Under the pieces are notes generated by a model. It ran no database searches and was not told the origin of the DNA. It saw only the letters and a program-made list of their open reading frames with translations. The position numbers and the translations under genes are program-made. From positions 1 to 23,938 of the forward strand of contig JBCDBX010000019.1 of NCBI GenBank assembly GCA_039182865.1: 23,938 bases of DNA, read 5' to 3'. How positions within the stretch are numbered: position 1 is the stretch's first letter; every line of letters starts with the position of its first letter. This DNA comes from UBA1858 sp039182865. GTDB taxonomy: Bacteria; Pseudomonadota; Gammaproteobacteria; UBA4575. Positions 8,222 through 15,868 of the stretch are shown here, piece by piece.

Positions 8222-8238
8222 TGCACCATAAATGTGCT
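8222..8238. promoter_or_regulatory. NtrC-type binding site 2 upstream of glnA
   Basis: TGCACCATAAATGTGCT matches the NtrC consensus in the left half fully and mostly in the right. Its centre (8230) lies at about -96 from the predicted start site. Paired with the site at 8192-8208 on the same helical face, it resembles the two-site enhancer of E. coli glnAp2. Confidence 0.78.
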
Positions 8239-8299
8239 CTTACGATCAGATAATCACCCTTTGTAATCATTAAGTATCTGTTTTTACAGCTTTTATAGC

Positions 8300-8316
8300 T
8301 GGCACGCATCATGCAA
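8300..8316 (+). promoter_or_regulatory. Sigma-54 (-24/-12) promoter of glnA
   Basis: TGGCACGCATCATGCAA has the -24 element TGGCACG complete and the -12 element ATGCA (consensus TTGCA). The GG-N10-GC spacing is exact (GG 8301-8302, GC 8313-8314). Transcription should begin near 8326, giving a leader of about 74 bases. With the two upstream NtrC sites this predicts nitrogen-limitation control of glnA. Confidence 0.88.
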
Positions 8317-8399
8317 ATGACTATGCTAAATAACAAAGATTAAAAATTTACTCGTTCGGCTAATTAAGCGGTTAATCAACATAATAATAGGAGTTTCAA

Positions 8400-9809
8400 A
8401 TGTCCGCAGGTGACGTATTAAAAATGATAAAAGATAACGACGTACGTTTCGTCGATTTTCGTTTCACAGACACACGTGGTAAAGAACAGCATGTAACAGT
8501 ACCTTCGCATACTGTCGATGAAAGTGTTTTTGAGTCAGGCAAAATGTTTGATGGTTCTTCAATTGCAGGGTGGAAGGGGATTAATGAGTCAGACATGATT
8601 CTAATGCCTGAGCCATCTACGGCTGTTATGGATCCATTCTTTAGTGATCCAACTTTAATCTTACGTTGCGATATTTTAGAACCTGCAACCATGCAAGGAT
8701 ATGAGCGTGACCCTCGTTCAGTGGCCAAACGTGCTGAAGATTATCTCAAATCCTCCGGCATTGGCGATACCGCGTACTTCGGTCCTGAGCCTGAGTTTTT
8801 TGTATTTGATGATGTGCGTTGGTCAAATGAAATGGGCGGTGCCTCATTCGCAATTGATTCTGACGAAGCCGCATGGAATACCAACAAAATTTTCGAAGAA
8901 GGAAACACCGGTCACCGTCCGGGTGTTAAAGGTGGTTATTTCCCTGTGCCACCAGTTGATTCATTACAGGACGCGCGTGCTGCAATGTGCCAAGTAATGG
9001 AAGAAATGGGTGTTGAAACTGAAGTACACCATCACGAAGTGGGAACTGCAGGTCAATGTGAAATTGGTTCCAAGTTTAATACATTAACGGTACGTGCTGA
9101 TTGGAACCAAATTCTTAAATATGTTGTTTTAAATGTAGCGCATAATTACGGTAAAACTGCCACATTCATGCCCAAGCCATTAGTAGGTGATAACGGTAAT
9201 GGTATGCATGTTCATATGTCACTTGCCAAAGATGGTGAAAACCTATTTGCAGGTGATGGTTATGGAAACCTATCTCAAACTGCACTTTACTACATAGGTG
9301 GAATTCTTAAGCATGCCAAAGCCATCAACGCATTCTCTAACGGATCAACAAACAGTTATAAGCGATTAGTTCCGGGATTTGAAGCACCCGTAATGCTAGC
9401 TTATTCAGCTCGTAACCGATCTGCTTCAATCCGAATTCCGTTTGAGTCAAATCCAAAGGGACGACGTATTGAAGTTCGATTTGGTGATGCATCAGCTAAT
9501 CCGTACTTAACATTTGCTGCAATGTTAATGGCTGGTATTGATGGTATTCAAAATCAAATTGATCCAGGCCCGCCGAATGATAAGGATCTATATGACTTAC
9601 CTCCTGAAGAAGAAGATGCTATACCTAAAGTATGTGCTTCATTAGATGAAGCTTTAGAGGCTTTGGATGCAGATCGAGAATTCCTAAAGGCAGGCGGTGT
9701 ATTCACTGATGATGCCATCGATGGTTATATCGATCTTAAGATGGAAGAAGTCACTGCATTACGTCAAGCGACTCATCCAGTTGAATTTGAGATGTACTAC
9801 AGCTGTTAA
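8400..9809 (+). CDS. glnA: Glutamine synthetase, type I (GSI-beta)
   Basis: This is the cytoplasmic dodecameric enzyme that makes glutamine from glutamate, ammonia and ATP, the entry point of ammonium assimilation. It has 469 residues, the same as E. coli GlnA. The N-terminal beta-grasp domain has V-x-F-V-D-F-R-F-T-D-T-R-G-K. Catalytic and metal-site blocks include F-D-G-S-S-I-x-G-W, the G-P-E-P-E-F-F-V-F block, N-G-x-G-M-H-V-H, the N-R-S-A-S-I-R-I-P block and E-V-R-F-G-D. The adenylylation loop D-L-Y-D-L-P-P-E-E places the regulatory tyrosine at Tyr398, so GlnE-type covalent control is expected. ATG 8400 follows TAGGAG at good spacing. The gene is driven by the sigma-54/NtrC region and ends at a strong terminator. 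Confidence 0.99.
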   Translation: MSAGDVLKMIKDNDVRFVDFRFTDTRGKEQHVTVPSHTVDESVFESGKMFDGSSIAGWKGINESDMILMPEPSTAVMDPFFSDPTLILRCDILEPATMQGYERDPRSVAKRAEDYLKSSGIGDTAYFGPEPEFFVFDDVRWSNEMGGASFAIDSDEAAWNTNKIFEEGNTGHRPGVKGGYFPVPPVDSLQDARAAMCQVMEEMGVETEVHHHEVGTAGQCEIGSKFNTLTVRADWNQILKYVVLNVAHNYGKTATFMPKPLVGDNGNGMHVHMSLAKDGENLFAGDGYGNLSQTALYYIGGILKHAKAINAFSNGSTNSYKRLVPGFEAPVMLAYSARNRSASIRIPFESNPKGRRIEVRFGDASANPYLTFAAMLMAGIDGIQNQIDPGPPNDKDLYDLPPEEEDAIPKVCASLDEALEALDADREFLKAGGVFTDDAIDGYIDLKMEEVTALRQATHPVEFEMYYSC

Positions 9810-9848
9810 AAGTACTTGTAGTGTTATTTTAAACACATCCACTTAGAC

Positions 9849-9880
9849 TAAAAAAACGCCCCTTTTGGGGCGTTTTTTTT
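9849..9880. terminator. Rho-independent terminator after glnA
   Basis: A 12-base stem (AAAAAACGCCCC at 9851-9862, GGGGCGTTTTTT at 9867-9878) with a TTTT loop runs into further Ts. The A-run before it and the T-run after it would let it act in both directions. It separates glnA from the DUF4124 gene, so glnL-glnG probably depends largely on its own promoter. Confidence 0.92.
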
Positions 9881-9935
9881 GCAACTATCCTAAAAAAGGT
9901 GTATCTAAACAGTACTTATTCTAGGGTCGAAATTA

Positions 9936-10457
9936 ATGAAAATAATTTCTATTTTTATCATTGTTATTTTGTCTTTTAGCGCTTCTGCTGAAATGTATAA
10001 GTGGGTAGACGCAGAGGGTAATATCACTTACTCAGATCGCCCGCAGCCCGGTGCAACTGAAACTGAAGAAGAGGTGAGTGAGGTATCAATTCCTCCTGTT
10101 AACACAGTTCCTGCGGTCGATACTAGCGTCTTAAATGAACCCCTTGCTGATCGAAGTCAAACGTCGGTCAAAAACAGCATTCAAGTTGTCAGCCCGCAGG
10201 ATGATGAAGCTATTCGTCAAAATGAGGGTAATGTTTCAATAAGTGTTGCGATTGAGTCCGGTCTTGATCAAGGTGTTGTCGCTATTTATTTAGATGGAAA
10301 TGAAGTGTCTCGAGGTCAAGCCACCAGTGTTGCATTACAGAACGTTGATAGAGGGACTCATGTCATCACCGCAGATTTAATATCGCCCGCAGGAAAAGTT
10401 GTCGCATCAGCCGATCCTGTAACATTTCATTTATTGAGATATCGAATCCCTAATTAG
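9936..10457 (+). CDS. DUF4124 domain protein with signal peptide
   Basis: This is an exported protein of 173 residues and unknown function. A signal peptide (residues 1-18, ending S-A-S-A) precedes a DUF4124 domain at about 19-60, whose core is M-Y-K-W-V-D-A-E-G-N-I-T-Y-S-D-R-P. After a low-complexity linker rich in Glu, Val and Pro, residues about 90-170 resemble an Ig-like beta-sandwich (V-S-P-Q-D-D-E-A-I, then I-Y-L-D-G). DUF4124 proteins are frequently encoded between glnA and ntrB in gammaproteobacteria, so the position is conserved, but no role in nitrogen control has been shown that I know of. It is probably periplasmic. AGGG about 10 bases upstream supports ATG 9936. Confidence 0.85.
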   Translation: MKIISIFIIVILSFSASAEMYKWVDAEGNITYSDRPQPGATETEEEVSEVSIPPVNTVPAVDTSVLNEPLADRSQTSVKNSIQVVSPQDDEAIRQNEGNVSISVAIESGLDQGVVAIYLDGNEVSRGQATSVALQNVDRGTHVITADLISPAGKVVASADPVTFHLLRYRIPN

Positions 10458-10496
10458 GTCCTCACGATACTTTAGTCTTTAAAATGATTTAATCAT

Positions 10497-10536
10497 AAAG
10501 CATATTGCACTATAATAGTGCAATATGCTTTTTTTT
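10497..10536 (+). terminator. Terminator-like hairpin after DUF4124 gene, with embedded NtrC site
   Basis: A perfect 16-base stem (10497-10512 with 10516-10531) and a three-base TAA loop are followed by a T-run ending at 10536, the form of an intrinsic terminator for the DUF4124 gene. The top of the stem is an exact NtrC palindrome, annotated separately. The same bases may therefore serve as terminator in RNA and operator in DNA. Confidence 0.75.
10506..10522. promoter_or_regulatory. Perfect NtrC-type palindrome upstream of glnL
   Basis: TGCACTATAATAGTGCA is a fully symmetric 7-3-7 palindrome that fits the NtrC consensus TGCACYANNNTRGTGCA at every defined base. Its first nine bases are identical to the first NtrC site upstream of glnA. 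Its centre (10514) is 130 bases before the glnL start codon. It could be an enhancer for glnL-glnG or an autoregulatory operator as at E. coli glnL. Confidence 0.75.
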
Positions 10537-10615
10537 ATCACATGCACCTCTTATTCCTGCTCCATAGATCAGCAGGCAAAGCCTATTGTGTCGTTGTATA
10601 TCGCATTATTGAAGC

Positions 10616-10631
10616 TGGTTCACTTCTTGCA
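10616..10631 (+). promoter_or_regulatory. Sigma-54-like -24/-12 element before glnL
   Basis: TGGTTCACTTCTTGCA has exact GG-N10-GC spacing (GG 10617-10618, GC 10629-10630) and a perfect TTGCA -12 box. The -24 box is weaker (TGGTTC instead of TGGCAC). The predicted start near 10642 is only two bases before the glnL ATG, so such a transcript would be nearly leaderless. The NtrC palindrome would sit at about -128, matching the glnA geometry (-126). This is a candidate only. Confidence 0.42.
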
Positions 10632-10643
10632 AGCTAATCATCT

Positions 10644-11699
10644 ATGACGGAAAACTTCTACTCAGCAGTCGTTGATGGTTTAACGACCTCAATACTATTG
10701 CTGAGTCGGCAATATAAAGTGGAGTATATGAATCAATCAGCGGAAGAACTTTTTGGCGTTAGCTATCGCCGTGTAGCTGGCACTCCTGTTGCCAATATGT
10801 TGCATATCGAAAATGACGAAGTACTTTCACGATTACAAGATAAAATAGAGCGCGGTTATTCCTGGACAGAACATGAGTGTGCTTTAAGTTTAGCGGGAGG
10901 CAAAGAATTAACTGTGGATTGCACAGTCAGTCCAATTGATATCGATAATACCGATAAAGTTTTAATAGAAATTGTCTCATTAGATCGCCAATTAAAAATT
11001 GCTAGAGACAGTCACTTATTAAAAGAGCATCAAGCGACACGTTCAATGCTTAGAGGAATGGCTCATGAAATCAAGAATCCATTAGGAGGTTTGCGCGGTG
11101 CTGCACAACTTCTTGAGTCAGAACTTGAGGATGAAGAGTTAACAGAATATACAGGCATCATTATCAAAGAAGCCGATCGTTTACATAACTTGGTTGATCG
11201 CATGCTGGGACCAAATATGGTTCCTAAAAAATCTTTACAAAATATCCATGAAGTTTTGCATTATGTCTATAACTTGGTGACTGTTGAAGAAAATGAAAAC
11301 GTTACATTTGGAATTGATTATGACCCCAGTATTCCAGAAATAAACTTTGACCGTGATTTACTTGTCCAAGCAGTATTAAACATTACAAATAATGCACTAA
11401 AAGCTATAGACAATAATGGCCAGCTAACATTTAAGTCGAGAGTGCATAGGAACTATACGATTGATGGAAGCCTCCATAAGTTAGTGGCTTGCATAAGTAT
11501 TATCGATAATGGTTCTGGTGTCTCAGAAGACATAGCGACAAAAATATTTTTTCCAATGGTGTCTGGAGAAAGTGATGGTACTGGTTTGGGTCTAGCTATA
11601 TCACAAATGTTAATTAATCAGCATGGCGGTTTAATTGAGTTTGATTCAGTCCCTGGGAGAACTGAATTTAGAGTGTTATTGCCTATTGAAAATGGTTAA
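10644..11699 (+). CDS. glnL: Nitrogen regulation sensor kinase NtrB (NRII)
   Basis: This is a cytoplasmic histidine kinase/phosphatase that phosphorylates NtrC under nitrogen limitation and is switched to phosphatase by PII. It has 351 residues. An N-terminal PAS domain covers about 5-115. The H-box is M-A-H-E-I-K-N-P-L-G-G with the phospho-acceptor His141. The ATP-binding domain shows the N-box N-I-T-N-N-A-L-K-A, the G1 box D-N-G-S-G-V and the G2 box G-T-G-L-G-L-A-I. The start is fixed by an in-frame TAA three codons upstream of ATG 10644. There is no recognisable ribosome binding site, consistent with a leaderless or weakly translated message. It is followed 44 bases later by glnG. Confidence 0.96.
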   Translation: MTENFYSAVVDGLTTSILLLSRQYKVEYMNQSAEELFGVSYRRVAGTPVANMLHIENDEVLSRLQDKIERGYSWTEHECALSLAGGKELTVDCTVSPIDIDNTDKVLIEIVSLDRQLKIARDSHLLKEHQATRSMLRGMAHEIKNPLGGLRGAAQLLESELEDEELTEYTGIIIKEADRLHNLVDRMLGPNMVPKKSLQNIHEVLHYVYNLVTVEENENVTFGIDYDPSIPEINFDRDLLVQAVLNITNNALKAIDNNGQLTFKSRVHRNYTIDGSLHKLVACISIIDNGSGVSEDIATKIFFPMVSGESDGTGLGLAISQMLINQHGGLIEFDSVPGRTEFRVLLPIENG

Positions 11700-11743
11700 T
11701 GACGAACACAAGAATTTAAATTTAATGAAAAGAAGTCAACACT

Positions 11744-13153
11744 ATGAATAACAATGTTTGGGTAATTGATGATGATCGTTCTATACGTTGGGTACTAGAG
11801 CGTGCGCTTAAAAAAGCAGAGTTAGGCGTAAAACTTTTTGAATCAGCCGATAATGCTATGCAGGCATTGGCGGGTGAAACGCCACGAGTGATTATTACAG
11901 ATGTACGTATGCCGGGTATGGATGGCTTTCAGTTTTTAGAAAAAGTCCAAACAGAACACCCCGAATTACCTGTGATTGTTATGACGGCTCACTCCGACTT
12001 GGATAACGCAGTCAGCGCTTATCAAGGTGGTGCATTTGAATATTTGCCAAAGCCATTTGATGTAGATGAGGCTGTTGAGTTAACAAAACGTGCATGCCAA
12101 ACAAATATTCAGCCTGAAAATGGATCTGATAATGGCGTAAGTGAAATGTCAGAAATCATTGGTGAATCTTCCGCTATGCAAGAAGTATTTCGTGCCATTG
12201 GACGATTATCACGGTCAAGCATCACAGTACTGATCAATGGTGAAACAGGAACTGGTAAAGAGTTGGTTGCAAGAGCATTACACAACCATTCAATTCGACG
12301 GGCTGAGCCCTTTATCGCATTAAATATGGCAGCTATTCCAAAAGATTTATTGGAATCTGAATTGTTTGGCCATGAAAAAGGATCATTTACCGGAGCGCAA
12401 GTGCAACGACGAGGTCGTTTCGAACAAGCAAGTGGAGGGACACTATTCTTAGATGAAATCGGTGACATGCCTGCAGATTTACAAACACGACTACTGAGAG
12501 TTTTATCCGATGGTGAGTTTTATCGTGTTGGTGGGCAGCAGTCGATTAAAAGTGATGTACGCATCATAGCGGCCACACATCAAAATCTACAAGAATTAGT
12601 TGATCGCGGGAATTTCCGTGAAGACTTAATGCATCGTTTAAATGTGATTCGTATTCAAGTACCAACATTGCGTGAACGCCGCGAAGATATCCCAGTTTTG
12701 TTAAAACATTTCTTAAAGCGTGTGGCAGTTGAACTCGATGTTGAAGCAAAGTCTTTGAGTAAGGATGTTTTAGATTATCTTTGCAGTCTTGAATGGTCTG
12801 GTAATGTACGACAGCTAGAAAACTTTTGTCGTTGGCTCACTGTTATGGCCTCAGGTAAAACAATTACGATGGATGATCTGCCACGAGATTTAAAAGAGGG
12901 TGAAGCTATAACACAAAGTGTCACCAGTTGGACGGGCTTACTCTCTAATTGGGCAGAGCAAAAGCTTGCTAAAGGCGATGAACAAATTCTTCAAGAAGCA
13001 ACCCCTCAGTTTGAACGTGTGCTGATTGAGGCTGCGATGAAAAAAACAGGTGGTAAAAGACAAAAGGCTGCAAAATTATTGGGTTGGGGCAGAAATACTC
13101 TGACGCGTAAAATTCAAGAATTGCACATGTATGAGTATAGCGATACGGAATAA
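11744..13153 (+). CDS. glnG: Nitrogen regulation response regulator NtrC (NRI)
   Basis: This is a sigma-54-dependent transcription activator of 469 residues, the E. coli length. The receiver domain (1-120) has the phospho-acceptor Asp53, the acidic pocket D9-D10-D11 and Lys103. The AAA+ domain has Walker A G-E-T-G-T-G-K-E (166-173) and Walker B G-G-T-L-F-L-D-E (231-238). Its sigma-54 contact loop reads G-S-F-T-G-A (213-218), where most family members have G-A-F-T-G-A. The C-terminal Fis-like helix-turn-helix includes G-K-R-Q-K-A-A-K-L-L-G-W-G-R-N-T-L. It should bind the palindromes upstream of glnA and glnL. It ends 4 bases before the convergent macro-domain gene. Confidence 0.97.
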   Translation: MNNNVWVIDDDRSIRWVLERALKKAELGVKLFESADNAMQALAGETPRVIITDVRMPGMDGFQFLEKVQTEHPELPVIVMTAHSDLDNAVSAYQGGAFEYLPKPFDVDEAVELTKRACQTNIQPENGSDNGVSEMSEIIGESSAMQEVFRAIGRLSRSSITVLINGETGTGKELVARALHNHSIRRAEPFIALNMAAIPKDLLESELFGHEKGSFTGAQVQRRGRFEQASGGTLFLDEIGDMPADLQTRLLRVLSDGEFYRVGGQQSIKSDVRIIAATHQNLQELVDRGNFREDLMHRLNVIRIQVPTLRERREDIPVLLKHFLKRVAVELDVEAKSLSKDVLDYLCSLEWSGNVRQLENFCRWLTVMASGKTITMDDLPRDLKEGEAITQSVTSWTGLLSNWAEQKLAKGDEQILQEATPQFERVLIEAAMKKTGGKRQKAAKLLGWGRNTLTRKIQELHMYEYSDTE

Positions 13154-13157
13154 AATA

Positions 13158-13676
13158 CTAAGAGTTTCTTAGTTCCAAAGCCTTGCGCCAAACAGCTATT
13201 ATATCGTTGTTGAAAAGATAGAATTTTATTTCTAACGCTTTAAAAGCTTCTTTGCTGCAAACATCCAATGCGATAGATGCGGCTTCATCAAGTGGATATC
13301 TATAAACACCACATGAAATCGCTGGAAAGGCAATCGATGTGCAATTATATACTTGAGCAAGCTTCAAGGAATTTTTATAGGCTGATATTAAAATGGCGGC
13401 TGGATTAGCTGTTTGATTATATATCGGCCCCACCGTATGAATTACATATTTACACGCTAGATCTCCTGCAGAAGTTATACGGGCTTCGCCAAATGGACAG
13501 CGTATACCATTAACAGAATTTACTTTTTTACACTCGTCTAATAACCTCGGACCTGCTGCTTTGTGAATAGCACCATCTACACCACCACCTCCTAGCATGC
13601 CTGTATTTGCTGCATTTACTATTGCATCTACCTTCGCTTGTGTAATATCTCCTTGTAAAATAGTGATGTTGGACAT
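13158..13676 (-). CDS. Macro-domain protein, ADP-ribose / O-acetyl-ADP-ribose hydrolase type
   Basis: This is a single macro domain of 172 residues of the MacroD/YmdB type, which removes mono-ADP-ribose from proteins or deacetylates O-acetyl-ADP-ribose in the cytoplasm. The binding motifs are Q-G-D-I-T near the N-terminus, V-N-A-A-N (20-24), the glycine-rich G-G-G-G-V-D-G-A-I-H, the H-T-V-G-P strand and P-A-I-S-C-G-V-Y-R-Y-P for the phosphate loop. Its ATG directly follows the TGA of the methyltransferase gene (TGAATG), so the two are almost certainly co-transcribed. It is convergent with glnG. Which of the known macro-domain reactions it performs cannot be read from the sequence; the ymdB symbol is withheld for that reason. 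Confidence 0.92.
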   Translation of the reverse strand: MSNITILQGDITQAKVDAIVNAANTGMLGGGGVDGAIHKAAGPRLLDECKKVNSVNGIRCPFGEARITSAGDLACKYVIHTVGPIYNQTANPAAILISAYKNSLKLAQVYNCTSIAFPAISCGVYRYPLDEAASIALDVCSKEAFKALEIKFYLFNNDIIAVWRKALELRNS

Positions 13677-14450
13677 TCAATTAATTGCCCAGATAAAATC
13701 ATTTGTTGAAGACAGATATCTTACAGTTGGACTGCAATTAAATAGTTTGACGATCGCTTCTTTCTCAGCTTTATTATATTCATCATATTCTTTTAATAAT
13801 AAAAAAGAAGCTAAGTCTTTTCCTTGTTCGGTAATATTGTTTTGATGGTCTAAACAATAATCAATAGTTAGAGAAATATCTTTTTTATCATAGATAAGAT
13901 TATTGGTCGGTAACGGTTTCATATTTTCATATACTGTCTCACCATTTGTTTCTTGTGCATGTGGAAATACATCTGCAATTGATTTAAAAAATGATTCTTT
14001 CCCACTTACAACCATTAATAGAGCGCCGAAATTTTCTAACGAAGAATACATCACAGGTAAAGAATCTAGGCCTGTGTAATAAATAGAGTGAGAGTTTAAT
14101 ATCAAATGATGCTTTTGTTGGTTTTCGGCATGATTAATATATTCTGCATATGTCATATTAAAATACTGAGGTTGATAAATATTTAATAATTTGAGTGCTT
14201 CATCTAATTCTTCTTTTATAGGTTCTACAAGCGTGAGTTGTATACGATTTTTGGGCAATTCAAGACTATTTAGTAAATAGCTAGTCACAATACCTTGTGC
14301 ACATCCAATATCTAGTATGTTTACAACACCTTCCTCAGGAGGACGCCAATACTTTAAAACTGTCTCATTAAAATAATTTTTTATTACTTGCTTGCCAGTT
14401 GTGTGCTGTTTAAAAAGCTCAAAACCACGCGGATACGCTCTATTTTCCAT
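13677..14450 (-). CDS. Class I SAM-dependent methyltransferase, substrate unknown
   Basis: This is a Rossmann-fold methyltransferase. Motif I is N-I-L-D-I-G-C-A-Q-G-I-V-T-S-Y-L-L (the SAM-binding glycine loop) and the motif II acid is V-E-P. The middle region (L-I-L-N-S-H-S-I-Y-Y near the motif IV position) resembles small-molecule methyltransferases, but no family is recognised. I chose ATG 14450 (257 residues); a TTG at 14492 would add 14 residues, and neither start has a good ribosome binding site. The gene is visibly more AT-rich than its neighbours. It forms a two-gene unit with the macro-domain protein, wedged between the ntr block and the porin, which suggests a transferred cassette. 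Confidence 0.78.
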   Translation of the reverse strand: MENRAYPRGFELFKQHTTGKQVIKNYFNETVLKYWRPPEEGVVNILDIGCAQGIVTSYLLNSLELPKNRIQLTLVEPIKEELDEALKLLNIYQPQYFNMTYAEYINHAENQQKHHLILNSHSIYYTGLDSLPVMYSSLENFGALLMVVSGKESFFKSIADVFPHAQETNGETVYENMKPLPTNNLIYDKKDISLTIDYCLDHQNNITEQGKDLASFLLLKEYDEYNKAEKEAIVKLFNCSPTVRYLSSTNDFIWAIN

Positions 14451-14535
14451 TAATATTTCGACTATTGATTTTAAGTTGGCTGAGCCAAACAAAACTTATA
14501 AATGAGAATAAATCGCATTAACAATTCTCTTGGAC

Positions 14536-14541
14536 TATAAT
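14536..14541 (+). promoter_or_regulatory. Possible -10 box (TATAAT) of porin gene
   Basis: A consensus TATAAT lies 38 bases before the porin start in the divergent gap shared with the methyltransferase gene. No convincing -35 box is seen at 16-18 bases spacing, so the promoter call is weak. Confidence 0.35.
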
Positions 14542-14578
14542 CCTTAGAAATTACTTTAATATTATTCAGGGGATCAAT

Positions 14579-15859
14579 GTGAATCTTCAAAATAGCGCAA
14601 ATAAAAACAATAAAAACAATAAAAACAATAAGATAAATCATATTAAACGATTAATGCCCACTTCTAAATATTTATCAAATTTTGGTGTATTTGTTTTGCT
14701 TAGTGTTTCACTAAGCATAGCCCTAGCCGATTCTACTCAACGACAAAATCTCACAGGAAACTGGGGCGGGACACGTGACCAACTAGAAAAGAATGGTATC
14801 GATCTTGAGGCTGTCTACACATTTGAAGTGTTTACAAATGTGTCGGGTGGGGATACCACTTCGGACTCAACCAATGTGTTAGGGAATATAGATCTTACTG
14901 CGACACTTGATACTGAAAAACTAGGATGGTGGAAGGGCGGTACTTTCTTTATTTACTACGAAAATCTTCATGGCGATGAAAATAAAACGGACGATGCTGT
15001 AGGTGGGCCTTTAGACTCTGTTAGTTCGCTAGTTGCAGATTCTTTTAGCCAGTTCAGCGCATGGTGGTATCAGCACGAATTTGCTAGTGGCAAAGTAAGA
15101 TTAAAAGCAGGTAAAGATGATGCAAATACCGAATTTATGTCATCAGATACAACGGGCGCTTTCATAAATGCTGGTTTTTCTTCTCCAGCAAATATTTTGT
15201 ATCCCACTTTTCCAGATCCTGGATTAGGCTTTATGGGAGAATTTCAAGTTGTCGACTGGTTGTCTTTGTCTGCGGGTATCTATGGTGCAGATCTAAATGG
15301 TCGCAGTAACCAAGACCAGGGCCTATTTGACGGAGACCATATCTCGTTGGCGCAATTCAACATTACACCAACGGCGGGTGATTATGCCGGCACTTATCGA
15401 TTTGGCGGTTGGTATTCGACATTGGAAACTGACGAAATAGTACCTGATGGGGAAACGCCAAAAGATTACGATAACAACTATGGATTGTTCGTACTATTTG
15501 ATCAGCCCATCTATGTACCAAAAAATGATAATGGGCGCAGAGTTGATGGGTTTTTCGAACTTTCTTGGGCACCAGATGATAGAAACTTGGTGACGAATTA
15601 TTTTGCTTTCGGAACACTTGTTACAGGCTTAATCCCCAGCCGACCTGCAGATCAGACTGGTCTAGCATTTAGTTTTGCAGAAGCGTCTAATAACCTAAGC
15701 TCCGAAGGAATTACTGATGAAAAGGTTTTTGAATTATTTTATAGCGCCAACGTCAATCCTTGGTTAGCAGTCCAGCCAGATTTGCAATGGATTCTTGATC
15801 CAGGTGGTGATGGAGACAATGCATTTGTTGCCGGTCTCAGAACTACAATCACATTCTAA
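14579..15859 (+). CDS. OprB-family carbohydrate-selective porin
   Basis: This is an outer-membrane beta-barrel porin of 426 residues. The mature N-terminus L-T-G-N-W-G-G-T-R-D-Q-L followed by G-I-D-L-E-A-V-Y-T-F-E and N-V-S-G-G is the OprB signature. The chain ends in aromatic F (T-T-I-T-F), as outer-membrane barrels do. The start is GTG 14579 with AGGGGA upstream. Before the signal peptide core (F-G-V-F-V-L-L-S-V-S-L-S-I-A-L-A) lies an unusual 25-residue Asn/Lys-rich extension encoded partly by a 9-base tandem repeat; ATG 14654 is an alternative start that would remove it. Sugar specificity is assumed from the family only. No sugar transport genes are adjacent; the convergent neighbour is a P19-like metal protein. 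Confidence 0.9.
   Translation: MNLQNSANKNNKNNKNNKINHIKRLMPTSKYLSNFGVFVLLSVSLSIALADSTQRQNLTGNWGGTRDQLEKNGIDLEAVYTFEVFTNVSGGDTTSDSTNVLGNIDLTATLDTEKLGWWKGGTFFIYYENLHGDENKTDDAVGGPLDSVSSLVADSFSQFSAWWYQHEFASGKVRLKAGKDDANTEFMSSDTTGAFINAGFSSPANILYPTFPDPGLGFMGEFQVVDWLSLSAGIYGADLNGRSNQDQGLFDGDHISLAQFNITPTAGDYAGTYRFGGWYSTLETDEIVPDGETPKDYDNNYGLFVLFDQPIYVPKNDNGRRVDGFFELSWAPDDRNLVTNYFAFGTLVTGLIPSRPADQTGLAFSFAEASNNLSSEGITDEKVFELFYSANVNPWLAVQPDLQWILDPGGDGDNAFVAGLRTTITF
14601..14627 (+). repeat. 9-base tandem repeat, three copies, in porin N-terminus
   Basis: The unit ATAAAAACA occurs three times in a row and encodes alternating Asn and Lys. Because the unit is a multiple of three, slippage would lengthen or shorten the N-terminal extension without a frameshift. 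Confidence 0.8.
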
Positions 15860-15868
15860 TTAATACAC

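Larger units (their letters stand above)
7556..8399. other. 844-base gap between divergent glyQ and glnA
   Basis: This is the only gap in the window longer than 300 bases. Its left third contains the nested inverted repeats and two tiny frames described separately. The middle (about 7860-8180) is AT-rich and I see no gene, RNA gene or clear terminator in it. The right end (8192-8399) is the glnA control region: two NtrC-type sites, a sigma-54 promoter and an untranslated leader of about 74 bases. Confidence 0.8.

Noticed and set aside
14601..14627. Short tandem repeats considered as a CRISPR or iteron array
   Set aside because: There are only three 9-base copies, no spacers, the repeats are in frame in a coding sequence, and no cas or rep gene is nearby.
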